From NCBI GenBank assembly GCA_017418585.1, contig JAFONG010000275.1:1-9756 (forward strand): a DNA stretch of 9,756 nucleotides. Reading direction: 5' to 3'. The notes below the pieces were generated by a model that was not told the origin of the DNA, searched no databases, and saw only the letters and a list, made by a program, of their open reading frames with translations. A program made the position numbers and the translations under genes. The stretch comes from Erysipelotrichaceae bacterium (lineage in GTDB: Bacteria > Bacillota_I > Bacilli_A > Erysipelotrichales > Erysipelotrichaceae). Below, one piece after another: positions 1-6,470 of this stretch (positions within the stretch are counted from its first letter, which is position 1; each line of letters opens with the position of its first letter).

Positions 1-933
1 GTCCGTCTGGTTGACGACATCTTCCGACAGCAGACCCGTCAGTCTTTTCAGTACGGCTTCGATGTTGCCGCTCTTTTCTCCCGGTATCAGCATTCTTCCG
101 TAGATCGGTTCATACAGCTGCGTATCGTTGGCGGCTCTGGCAAAGCCGTTGCCTTCTTCCATCTTCACGGCACATTCCTTCAGCTTCTCTTCCACAGGCT
201 GATAGTCCGCCATCTCCATGCCGTTGAGCAGAGCTTCATCCTGCATCTTTCCGGAAGCCAGGAAGACTTCGTACGCGGAGGTAAAACGATACAAAGCCAG
301 GTCGTTCAGAATGTTTCTGCAGATGCCGTTTCTGCTCAAAAGACTTTCGATCGTTCTCTTGCCCTTGCCTTTATACATCAGCCAGCAGATCAAAGATACG
401 GCAACGATGAGAATCATTGCGATCAAAGCGATACGGCAGAACAGATAGGCATAGTCGATATAGGCATAGGCACTCTGAGTCAGGGAACCGGTCAAAGTCT
501 GATAGACACCCGAGAAGACCGGAAGCACCATCTTCAGCATCACCACCAGCACGACGATGATCATCGTCAACATCGCCAAAGGATAGATCAGAGCCGATTT
601 CAGCTTCTCTCCGATCTCATTCTGTTTCTGGTAGTATTCCGTAAGCTGGAACAGCACATCCTCAAGCTTGCCGGTACTCTCGCCGGTAGAAACCATCTTC
701 AGAGTATACTCAGGAAAAAGACCGGTTTCTCTCATCGCCTGTTCCAGAGAACTGCCGGCTTCAAGACTCTTGCTCATCATCTCGATGCCCTCTTCCAGAA
801 CGCCGTTTCTTTCATCCTTCTGCTTGAGAAGATCCATCGCTTCACTTACCGATATGCCCGCCTTCAGCATCAGTCCGAGACTCTCGCAGAAAGCCCCGAC
901 TCCCAGCACATCCAGTTTCTTCACCTTTGCCAT
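1..933 (-). CDS. Type II secretion/type IV pilus F-family inner-membrane platform protein (GspF/PilC/ComGB-like), C-terminus outside window
   Basis: Reading from the ATG at 933 to the window edge gives 311 residues with no stop. The family forms the membrane platform that couples the secretion or pilus ATPase to pilin assembly. Two F domains are visible: one at about residues 12-115 with the signature GLFPEY...STGESTGKLEDVL near 71-93, and a second from about 210 that repeats the pattern as MLIPGEKSGNIEAVL at 281-295. Two membrane segments lie at about 116-140 and 162-187. The third, C-terminal segment expected in the family would fall outside the window. Full-length members have about 350-400 residues, so little is missing. 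The start is supported by an AGGAGGTA site at 937-944. The gene follows the transglutaminase lipoprotein gene by 9 bases and is probably translated with it. Whether it belongs to a pilus, a competence system or a secretion system cannot be decided without the genes further left. Confidence 0.92.
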   Translation of the reverse strand, partial: MAKVKKLDVLGVGAFCESLGLMLKAGISVSEAMDLLKQKDERNGVLEEGIEMMSKSLEAGSSLEQAMRETGLFPEYTLKMVSTGESTGKLEDVLFQLTEYYQKQNEIGEKLKSALIYPLAMLTMIIVVLVVMLKMVLPVFSGVYQTLTGSLTQSAYAYIDYAYLFCRIALIAMILIVAVSLICWLMYKGKGKRTIESLLSRNGICRNILNDLALYRFTSAYEVFLASGKMQDEALLNGMEMADYQPVEEKLKECAVKMEEGNGFARAANDTQLYEPIYGRMLIPGEKSGNIEAVLKRLTGLLSEDVVNQTD

Positions 934-936
934 AAG

Positions 937-944
937 TACCTCCT
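937..944 (-). promoter_or_regulatory. Ribosome binding site overlapping the upstream stop codon
   Basis: The minus strand reads AGGAGGTA, a nearly perfect Shine-Dalgarno sequence just before the ATG at 933. It overlaps the TAG stop (943-945) of the transglutaminase-like gene, so ribosomes finishing that gene terminate on the binding site of the next. This arrangement supports translational coupling and fixes the start of the F-family gene. Confidence 0.8.
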
Positions 945-1848
945 AATACTGATATACATCCGTATAATTACTGCCATCTCCGATAAACGTAGCGTCTGCT
1001 CCGTTTGCCGAAAAAGTCAGATCCACCCGATTCCATCCGTTCTCATTCACCTTGAATTCCGCCAGGATCCATCCCGTCTCTTCCGTGTAAATCATGTTCC
1101 AGGCATGATAAAGATCCTTTGGCGAAACATAACCGAAGATCAGCTTGGTCGGTATGCCCTGGCTCCTCAGCATGCTGGCAGTCAGGGAAGCGTAATCGAA
1201 ACAGATGCCCTTTCCTGTTCTCAGTGTCTCATCCGGATCGGGAATATAGCCCGACTGAATGTTTTCCGCCTTCGGTTTGTCGTAGGTGATGTTGGCGCAG
1301 ACATAGGAGAACACCTGTTCTACCACGTCCAGAGCGCTGTACGCTTCGGAAGAAAACTTTGAAGCCAGTTTGATGCATTCCGAATCCCTGCTGTAAGGCA
1401 CATAGCTGTTGGTCCGGATATATGGCTGGAATTCATCCGCCAGCGTCACATCGGCATCGATCTCTCCCATTACCGCATAGGAACTGTCGATAATATGTTC
1501 ATACACCCTGAACACATAGTGTCCGTCTCCGCTCTGCAGCGGGAAAACCGTAGGCGTACCGTCGTTCATCAGATCGTAGTAGTAGATCTCGTCCTTGATG
1601 ACCGCAAATTTCAGTCTCCTGTCGGAAACCGCCGATACCGCCACATAACCCTCGTCTACGGCTGAAATGTCAAACAGCGCATCGCCGTCAGCGATCGCTT
1701 CTGTCTCATGAAAAACAGCTTCCGCATATTCCGGAACCTCATACTTTTCTCTGTCTTCCTCATGATCCTGCGATGGTTCAGGAACCGTCTGCGCTTCCGA
1801 AGAACAGCCCCACAGCAGCATCATCAGAACAAGCAGCATGCATCTCAT
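943..1848 (-). CDS. Transglutaminase-like (cysteine protease-fold) lipoprotein
   Basis: The product has 301 residues. It begins with a short hydrophobic signal and a lipobox, LLWGC, giving a lipidated Cys15, so it should be anchored on the outer face of the membrane. Trp at the -2 position of the lipobox is unusual. Residues 20-45 are an acidic linker. The C-terminal half carries a transglutaminase-core fold with all three catalytic positions visible: Cys216 in GKGICFDYA, His248 in LYHAWN, and Asp276 in RVDLTF. Members of this superfamily act as proteases, amidases or protein cross-linkers, and the substrate here is unknown. Residues ~45-150 have no fold I recognise. The start at 1848 has AGGA about 9 bases upstream; a second in-frame ATG at 1839 is less likely because it shortens the signal. 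The gene lies between the Hpt gene (37-base gap) and the F-family pilus gene (9-base gap), which suggests work at the cell surface linked to that apparatus. Confidence 0.86.
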   Translation of the reverse strand: MRCMLLVLMMLLWGCSSEAQTVPEPSQDHEEDREKYEVPEYAEAVFHETEAIADGDALFDISAVDEGYVAVSAVSDRRLKFAVIKDEIYYYDLMNDGTPTVFPLQSGDGHYVFRVYEHIIDSSYAVMGEIDADVTLADEFQPYIRTNSYVPYSRDSECIKLASKFSSEAYSALDVVEQVFSYVCANITYDKPKAENIQSGYIPDPDETLRTGKGICFDYASLTASMLRSQGIPTKLIFGYVSPKDLYHAWNMIYTEETGWILAEFKVNENGWNRVDLTFSANGADATFIGDGSNYTDVYQY

Positions 1849-1885
1849 AACCGGTTATCCTGAAACAGTACTTGCCTTTCTCTTG

Positions 1886-2236
1886 TTAATCGACGCTGTC
1901 GATCATCTCAAACAGTTCCTGCTTCTTGGCAAGAACCTTTTCCCGGTATTCGCTGTAATCCATTTCCGTACGGCTTCTCAGAAGCTCCGTAAGCTCGCTG
2001 ATCGGCTCAAACAGACCCGTCAAGGCCAGATTACCTGTAACGCCTTTCAGCGCGTGAGCAGCCTCAAAAGCCCTGTCCAGATCGTTGTTCTGAAGAGCTT
2101 CGTCAAGCACATCAAAATTATTCTCTTTCCTGAGCAGTCCCACCATACGCAGATAGAAATCCTCGGAATCCATGCATCTCATCAGACCGGTCTTCGTATC
2201 AGCACCGAATTCAATAAGCTTGTCAATACTTAACAT
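1886..2236 (-). CDS. Free-standing Hpt (histidine phosphotransfer) domain protein
   Basis: The product has 116 residues and consists almost entirely of one Hpt domain, a four-helix bundle that accepts a phosphoryl group from the receiver domain of a hybrid kinase and passes it to another receiver. The signature AAHALKGVTGNL places the phosphorylated residue at His61, with the conserved Lys64 and Gly65 three and four residues later. There is no signal peptide and no kinase domain, so it is a cytoplasmic relay protein. The start at 2236 is preceded by AAAGGAAAA, a moderate ribosome binding site. It is the first gene after a terminator (2301-2339), so it probably has its own promoter and heads the unit with the transglutaminase-like and F-family genes. 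Its cognate kinase is not obvious: the only hybrid-kinase sequence in the window (4875-5361) is broken. Confidence 0.9.
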   Translation of the reverse strand: MLSIDKLIEFGADTKTGLMRCMDSEDFYLRMVGLLRKENNFDVLDEALQNNDLDRAFEAAHALKGVTGNLALTGLFEPISELTELLRSRTEMDYSEYREKVLAKKQELFEMIDSVD

Positions 2237-2273
2237 CTATTTTTCCTTTTCTATTACAATCTACCTTTATTCT

Positions 2274-2301
2274 ATAATATTTCCCTGTATTATTCATATA
2301 A
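2274..2301 (-). promoter_or_regulatory. Possible promoter of the Hpt-transglutaminase-F operon
   Basis: In the AT-rich gap upstream of the Hpt gene the minus strand has a -10-like TATTAT at 2279-2274. A poor -35 match, TTATAT, lies at 2301-2296 with a 16-base spacer. A promoter is expected here because the gap lies just behind a terminator and before the first gene of a unit. The hexamers themselves are weak, so the exact position is a guess. Confidence 0.3.
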
Positions 2302-2339
2302 ACAAAAAGAAGAAAGACCGCAGCCTTACGACTGCGGTC
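2301..2339 (-). terminator. Rho-independent terminator of the repeat surface-protein gene
   Basis: On the minus strand an 8-base-pair stem, GACCGCAG pairing with CTGCGGTC, closes an 8-base loop (arms 2332-2339 and 2316-2323). It is followed by a T-rich tail, TTTCTTCTTTTTGTT, at 2315-2301. It begins 8 bases after the stop codon of the large surface-protein gene and separates that gene from the Hpt operon. Confidence 0.88.
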
Positions 2340-2347
2340 CGTATTTC

Positions 2348-4696
2348 TTATGCCTGATCTGTTGCCAGTTCCTGCTTGTAACTTTCCTCTCTTTCTTTTT
2401 TCCTGTTTCTGGTTACAATCGCCAGCAGCAGAGCTACCGCCAGAATGATTACCATCAGCAGCGTGTATCTGTCTATATAGACCATAGGCAGTCTCATATC
2501 CTCGGTACGGATGAAGACGATTACCGATAAGATCGCCGGGATGAGTCCTAAGAACTTGGATTCTTTTCTGTTCTGTGATTCTTCCTCGTTTTCGTCTTTT
2601 TCGTTTTCATCTTCTTCTTCCTCTTTACCTGTGAAGAAGGTGATGATCATGCCCAGCGCTGTAAGAACGCTCAGGATCGTCGCAATCAGATTGATCAGTG
2701 CCCATGATCCTGCCTCAGCCATCGGAACTTCCGTTTCTTCGATTTCGACTATTTCTTCCGGCTCAGCCAGAGGAATCGGAGTCTCGTCGATCGGTGTTTC
2801 TTCAACTGTAGGTTCCGGATCGACCGTAGAAGGGGTTTTTGGCTCCGGTTCTTCTGGTGTCTGAGGGATCACAGTGATCTTCTCTTTCTTGTAGCTGGCC
2901 TGATAGGTGATGTCTCCTGTTACTTCTGATACTTCCGGAGTCCATCCTTCAAAGCTGTATGTGTAACTGCCGTCCGCTTTCTTGGAAGGCGTTTCGCCGT
3001 CATAGGAAGGCATTGAACCGTGTTCTACTTCTTCATCGACTTCAAGTACTGTTCCGTCTTCATCGACCCAGGTTACCGTATAACGGCTGACCTCCCATGA
3101 GCCGGTGATCGTAACGTTCTCTGCAGGCATCTGGAAGTCTTCCCTGTCCCAGCCTGAGAAGGTATAGCCTTCTGCCGTTGCCGGATCGGCTACCTTGACA
3201 TCCGCTTCATACTTGTATGTTTCTTCTCCCGGTAATGCGCTTGCGTTTTCCGGTGCGTTTTCATAGGCATATGTAACGGTGTAGCTGTTTCTTGTGTAGT
3301 AGAACTTCAGGACCAGACCGCCTTTTACTGTACCGGCGCTCCTGGATCCTTCGATCGTTGCGTCGTAAGTGAAGCCGGTGTATTCCTTGTTTTTCGCTTC
3401 AGCTTCCGTATTGACGATGGCATTGCTTACTGTTTCGGATTCTTTCAGAGAGAATGAACCGTCCAGTTCTTCGATGTAGTGCTCGATTCTGTAGTCGGTT
3501 GCCCATACGCCATAGACGTTGTAGACAGCCGGACTTGTCTTGCTGCTGCCTGCTGCAGGCGCGCTGTATGTCAGAGCTTGCGCTACTGTGCCGCCTTTTG
3601 TCTCGCTCCAGCCCAGGAACGTTTCTTCGTCTCTGTTTTCTGCACTGTAGCTGTAGACGTCATAGTCGCTGAACTTTTCAACGCTGTTGATCAGCTTGCC
3701 TTCATCGTCATAGTAATTGACTGTTACGGACGGCTGCCAGATCGCATAGACACTCATTTCTGTCGTCTTTCCTGATTCGATGTCCGTTTTTGCTATGACC
3801 TTCGTATCGCCTGCACCGTAAGTTACGTTGTCCTGATCCAGCCAGTACAGGAACTGATAGTGCGGCTGGTCTTCAGGCTGCGCGAAGGTGTGCGAGTAGC
3901 TTTCGAATGTTCCCTGGCTGTTTGACCAGGAACCTGATCCGGTCGATACGTTATCGATGTAACGGAACTTCAGGATCGTCGGTTCAGTGATGTTGTATAC
4001 CGCGTAGAAGTAAAGATCCGTATCGCGGTCAAAGTCTTCTCTCTTGAACTTCAATGTGCCTGTTACCGGATTTCCGTTCGCGTCGATCCAGTTTACGAAT
4101 TCATAAGTGATGCCTTTGTTGGAGAAATTCTCTTTCGGAATCTTGTTCATAAATTTCTTCAGCGTGATGTTCCAGCCTACACCCGGGGAGAGCGTATTGG
4201 AATCCTGCATCTCTTTTTCTACTCCGTTTGTCTGAATGATTCCGCAGTAGTGAATCGTAAGTTTGATCGGCTGATCATCAGGGACTCTGCCTTCGTCGAT
4301 TGCTTCTTCGACTTCTTCAACAGCTTCATCGATCTCTTCGACTTCCTTGACAGCTTCCTTGATTTCTTCTTTCAGCTCAAGCTTTTCAGCGGCAAGTTCT
4401 TTCTTTTCTTCCAGAACCGCCGGCTGTTCTACGAGAACTTCCATCTTGACTTCAGCCTGGATGGCTTTTTCTTCCAGTACCATCTCTTTCTCGGCCACCG
4501 CTTCGAATTTAAGTTCTTCCTTGAGCTCGGCAGGAGCTTCTTCCTTTACGACTTCAGTTATTTCTTCAGTCGCAACCGTAGCCTCCGTTTCCTCTTCTTC
4601 GGCATATATTCTCGCCGGTGTTAATACACTGTTCATTATCACCAGAAGCGATAAGAAGAGTGCCAGAATGCTCTTTAATCCTTTCTTTCTTTTCAT
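2348..4696 (-). CDS. Secreted repeat surface protein with InlB/MucBP-like modules and a multi-span membrane anchor
   Basis: The product has 782 residues. Residues 1-32 form a signal peptide (basic start, hydrophobic core, cleavage likely after IYA). Residues 33-140 are extremely rich in Glu, Lys, Val and Ala and probably form a helical stalk. Residues ~145-602 hold a chain of small beta modules ending in the Y/W-x-A/G-x-Y/W pattern of InlB B-type (Listeria-Bacteroides) repeats: about 146-235, 240-320, 324-398, 471-535 and 538-602. A MucBP-like unit lies at about 402-468. A Pro/Glu/Thr-rich linker (610-660) leads to a C-terminal membrane region with segments near 664-689, 715-730 and 744-762, split by an acidic stretch (690-707) and ending in a basic tail. 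There is no LPXTG sorting motif. The role is probably adhesion or a surface scaffold, inferred from the modules. The start at 4696 has a GGAGG site at 4706-4710. The gene forms its own unit between terminators at 4819-4849 and 2301-2339. A TATGAT at 4741-4736 could be its -10 element, but no -35 stands out. Confidence 0.9.
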   Translation of the reverse strand: MKRKKGLKSILALFLSLLVIMNSVLTPARIYAEEEETEATVATEEITEVVKEEAPAELKEELKFEAVAEKEMVLEEKAIQAEVKMEVLVEQPAVLEEKKELAAEKLELKEEIKEAVKEVEEIDEAVEEVEEAIDEGRVPDDQPIKLTIHYCGIIQTNGVEKEMQDSNTLSPGVGWNITLKKFMNKIPKENFSNKGITYEFVNWIDANGNPVTGTLKFKREDFDRDTDLYFYAVYNITEPTILKFRYIDNVSTGSGSWSNSQGTFESYSHTFAQPEDQPHYQFLYWLDQDNVTYGAGDTKVIAKTDIESGKTTEMSVYAIWQPSVTVNYYDDEGKLINSVEKFSDYDVYSYSAENRDEETFLGWSETKGGTVAQALTYSAPAAGSSKTSPAVYNVYGVWATDYRIEHYIEELDGSFSLKESETVSNAIVNTEAEAKNKEYTGFTYDATIEGSRSAGTVKGGLVLKFYYTRNSYTVTYAYENAPENASALPGEETYKYEADVKVADPATAEGYTFSGWDREDFQMPAENVTITGSWEVSRYTVTWVDEDGTVLEVDEEVEHGSMPSYDGETPSKKADGSYTYSFEGWTPEVSEVTGDITYQASYKKEKITVIPQTPEEPEPKTPSTVDPEPTVEETPIDETPIPLAEPEEIVEIEETEVPMAEAGSWALINLIATILSVLTALGMIITFFTGKEEEEDENEKDENEEESQNRKESKFLGLIPAILSVIVFIRTEDMRLPMVYIDRYTLLMVIILAVALLLAIVTRNRKKEREESYKQELATDQA

Positions 4697-4776
4697 GTTT
4701 TGTTTCCTCCTACACCCAAATGATATCTTTCCGCCATCATAAGCATCAGTCTAAACATATAAATGAAATAGGTATT

Positions 4777-4800
4777 TAATATATTTATTTAGATATATTA
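4777..4800. repeat. AT-only inverted repeat upstream of the surface-protein gene
   Basis: TAATATAT at 4777-4784 and ATATATTA at 4793-4800 are exact inverted copies around an 8-base spacer. The repeat sits between the upstream terminator and the surface-protein start, about 80 bases before the ATG, where an operator or upstream promoter element could lie. The surrounding DNA is very AT-rich, so a chance match is quite possible. Confidence 0.35.
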
Positions 4801-4818
4801 TTTGATCGTTTTCAGCAT

Positions 4819-4849
4819 AAAAAAGCCCAGATGTTTTCTCTGAGCTTTT
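4819..4849 (-). terminator. Rho-independent terminator after the hybrid-kinase remnant
   Basis: On the minus strand AGCTCAGA pairs with TCTGGGCT (arms 4846-4839 and 4831-4824, one G-U wobble) around a 7-base loop. It is followed directly by a run of T from 4824 to 4819; A-T pairs at the base can lengthen the stem. It lies 25 bases beyond the stop codon in the receiver frame of the kinase remnant, where a terminator for the original full-length gene would be expected. Confidence 0.85.
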
Positions 4850-4874
4850 CTGTTTCCGTGTATGATATTGACCC

Positions 4875-5361
4875 TTATTCCCTGGTTTTCATGGACGATC
4901 TTAGCTTATCGGCCAGATCCTGAATGTCGATCGGTTTTGCGATATGTCCGTTCATCCCTGCTTCCGTGGCGGCTGTATTCGTCGATGTTGCTCTGGTAGC
5001 CTTGCGAGGTGTAAATCAGTCCGTTCTCGTCGACAAAAGCGAACTTTTCCAGATCGAAGAAGGCTTTCATCTTTCTCTGGAAAGCTTCCAGATGCTCTTT
5101 GTCCTGAAGATCTTCTTCCGTAAGAAGATTGATCGCAACGCCGATCTTTTCGATGTCGTTGTTCAGGGCATTCTCTACGACCTGTTCTCTTCTTCCGGCA
5201 AGCTCATCCAGATACAGCAAAGAAACGGAGCGTACCGCCTTCTGCGTATCTTCTCTTGCGCTTCTTCCCATCCAGAGCGTTCCAAGCACCAGAATGAGCG
5301 ACAGAACGAGAACGCCTACGATCGTAATCAGCAATGCATTGTTGTTTTTCTCTTTCTTCAT
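4875..5361 (-). pseudogene. Hybrid sensor histidine kinase remnant: N-terminal sensor segment fused out of frame to the end of a receiver domain
   Basis: Starting at the ATG at 5361 (GGAGG at 5371-5375), the frame encodes a cytoplasmic basic start, a membrane helix at about residues 9-31, and an extracytoplasmic sensor segment that stays coherent to about residue 130 (FAFVDENGLIYTSQG, then NIDEYS). From about 4973 that frame turns into nonsense rich in Arg, Ser and Gly and stops at 4906-4908. In the neighbouring frame, codons 4973-4878 read AATEAGMNGHIAKPIDIQDL and continue for 12 more residues to a TAA at 4875-4877. That is the typical last helix and K-P-I-D loop of a receiver domain. The second membrane helix, the histidine kinase and ATPase domains and most of the receiver are absent, so a single internal deletion with a frame change explains it. 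A longer GTG start at 5391 is possible but has no proper binding site. The gene follows the lipoprotein gene by 59 bases. It cannot signal as a kinase; a short membrane-anchored sensor fragment could still be made. Confidence 0.82.
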
Positions 5362-5420
5362 TGTTCCATACCTCCAGGCAGAAAACATCACCTTGGATAT
5401 TCACTCGCCGTAATCGTGTT

Positions 5421-6269
5421 TTACTGTTCGTTTACTTTACTCATCAGTTCAATGATCATCGCCCATGGCATGATCCTGGTATATCCCGTATACCTTTCGT
5501 TGATTCTGTTTCCGGAACTATAATAAACGGCTCCTTCATATTCCTTTTCTCTGTCTATCGTCTGATCGTCGGTCTGAATCAGGATGATGAAATACTCCTG
5601 CGGGGAATCGTATGCCGCAAAACAGTAGATATCATCTTTGTATTTCCGAAAATTTACGACCGAGGCATCAAGAAGATAAAGATCTCCTTTGACGCTGACC
5701 ATGTCGTAGTCGTTGAGCTGACCGGTATATTTCTCGTTTGTTTCCTCGTCCCAGACGTTCTCGAAATCACTGAGGATCAGAATAGAATCGGCACCGTAAT
5801 AGTCCCTGACTTCAAAATACTCGACCGTCTCCGGATCATAGACCTTCCCGCTGCTTGTCATCGTCCGGGTCTCTTTGCCGTCGAGGAACAGTTCAAACTC
5901 CAGTCCGTTTCTTGACCAGTTGTCCACATAATAGTACTTATCCAGAAGAACGATCGCATAGAAGTTCCCTCTCATGTAGGTATCGGTTCTATTCCCCTGT
6001 TCGTCGTATTCGTAATGTTCCCTGTATACTTCCCTGACGTCGAAATAGGAACGCCAGTTGGAAACGGAGACCGTATCTCTGAACTCGCTGTTTCTTAATT
6101 CCTCGTAGGTAACGGCATCTTTCGGATCTAGATTAAACGTGAACGTTTCACCCTCTCTGACATATGCTTCAAAAGAGATCGCCGATGTGCCGGCACTGGA
6201 GCTTTCACCGGATCCCCCGCATCCCGTAAGCATCAGAAGGATGGCGATCAAGGAAAGAGCTTTCTTCAT
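5421..6269 (-). CDS. Lipoprotein of unknown function
   Basis: The product has 282 residues. It begins MKKALSLIAI and carries a classic lipobox, LTGC, with the lipidated residue at Cys17, followed by a Gly/Ser-rich linker to about residue 29. It should be tethered to the outer face of the membrane. The mature part is strikingly rich in Tyr, Asp and Glu, and alternating polar and hydrophobic stretches (for example FYAIVLLDKYYYV and YFIILIQTDD) suggest a mainly beta fold. I recognise no family motif or catalytic site. The start at 6269 is backed by AAAGGAG at 6283-6277. It is the first gene of its unit, and the hybrid-kinase remnant follows after 59 bases with no terminator between. In an intact ancestor it may have served that kinase as a ligand-binding or accessory surface component; this is inference from position only. 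Confidence 0.8.
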   Translation of the reverse strand: MKKALSLIAILLMLTGCGGSGESSSAGTSAISFEAYVREGETFTFNLDPKDAVTYEELRNSEFRDTVSVSNWRSYFDVREVYREHYEYDEQGNRTDTYMRGNFYAIVLLDKYYYVDNWSRNGLEFELFLDGKETRTMTSSGKVYDPETVEYFEVRDYYGADSILILSDFENVWDEETNEKYTGQLNDYDMVSVKGDLYLLDASVVNFRKYKDDIYCFAAYDSPQEYFIILIQTDDQTIDREKEYEGAVYYSSGNRINERYTGYTRIMPWAMIIELMSKVNEQ

Positions 6270-6327
6270 GGACAGACTCCTTTCATTATTCTCATAATAA
6301 GCTACAGATGATTCATTCTCTATTTCT

Positions 6328-6333
6328 ATTATA
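6328..6333 (-). promoter_or_regulatory. Probable -10 element for the lipoprotein-kinase unit
   Basis: The minus strand has a perfect TATAAT at 6333-6328, about 60 bases before the lipoprotein ATG, inside an AT-rich gap that starts after the terminator at 6433-6459. With a 17-base spacer the -35 position reads GTCTAT, a poor match, so either an activator is needed or the true promoter lies elsewhere in the gap. Apart from this element, the terminator and the ribosome binding site, I see nothing in 6270-6470. Confidence 0.4.
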
Positions 6334-6432
6334 TTTTATTCTGCAGACATATAGACCCTTTTTATGAAGAATCTGTTTTTCTCTTTTGTTTGAATCGTTC
6401 TGTTATCTTTGACTGACATACGCTACAGCATT

Positions 6433-6459
6433 AAAAAAGGCGTCTATACAACGCCTTTT
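6433..6459 (-). terminator. Rho-independent terminator of the M24-MFS-M24 operon
   Basis: The arms at 6459-6451 and 6443-6435 form a 9-base-pair stem (AAAAGGCGT with ACGCCTTTT) around a 7-base loop, followed by T residues to 6433 on the minus strand. It begins 11 bases after the stop codon of the second M24 gene. The plus strand also has a T-rich tail after the stem, so it may work in both directions, although no gene points toward it from the left. Confidence 0.9.
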
Positions 6460-6470
6460 GTTTTATGTTC

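Noticed and set aside
1838..2233. Plus-strand open frame of 131 codons
   Set aside because: It is antisense to the Hpt gene with its clear His61 motif, and there is no ribosome binding site.
4347..4742. Plus-strand Ser/Phe-rich open frame
   Set aside because: It is the mirror of the Glu/Lys-rich stalk and signal peptide coding region. Glu codons on the minus strand give Ser/Phe codons on the plus strand, so the open frame is a composition artefact.
4906..5361. Treating the short frame as an intact small membrane sensor protein
   Set aside because: The last ~21 codons are low-quality Arg/Ser-rich sequence, while the alternative frame over the same bases reads as a receiver C-terminus. This points to a deletion with frame loss and not to a designed short gene.
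5362..5391. Longer GTG start for the kinase remnant
   Set aside because: The upstream start lacks a well-spaced binding site, while the ATG at 5361 has GGAGG at 5371-5375 and begins a typical basic-then-hydrophobic N-terminus.
4924..5523. Plus-strand open frame of 199 codons across the kinase remnant
   Set aside because: The opposite strand shows recognisable sensor and receiver sequence with proper signals. This frame crosses both the remnant and the lipoprotein gene end and has no binding site.
6286..6300. TTATT-CTCAT-AATAA inverted repeat near the lipoprotein ribosome binding site
   Set aside because: Five-base AT arms in AT-rich DNA are expected by chance; there is no further support for an operator.
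6363..6392. Tiny plus-strand frame starting MKNLFF in the gap before the lipoprotein gene
   Set aside because: It has only nine codons, no ribosome binding site and no promoter, so it is probably chance.
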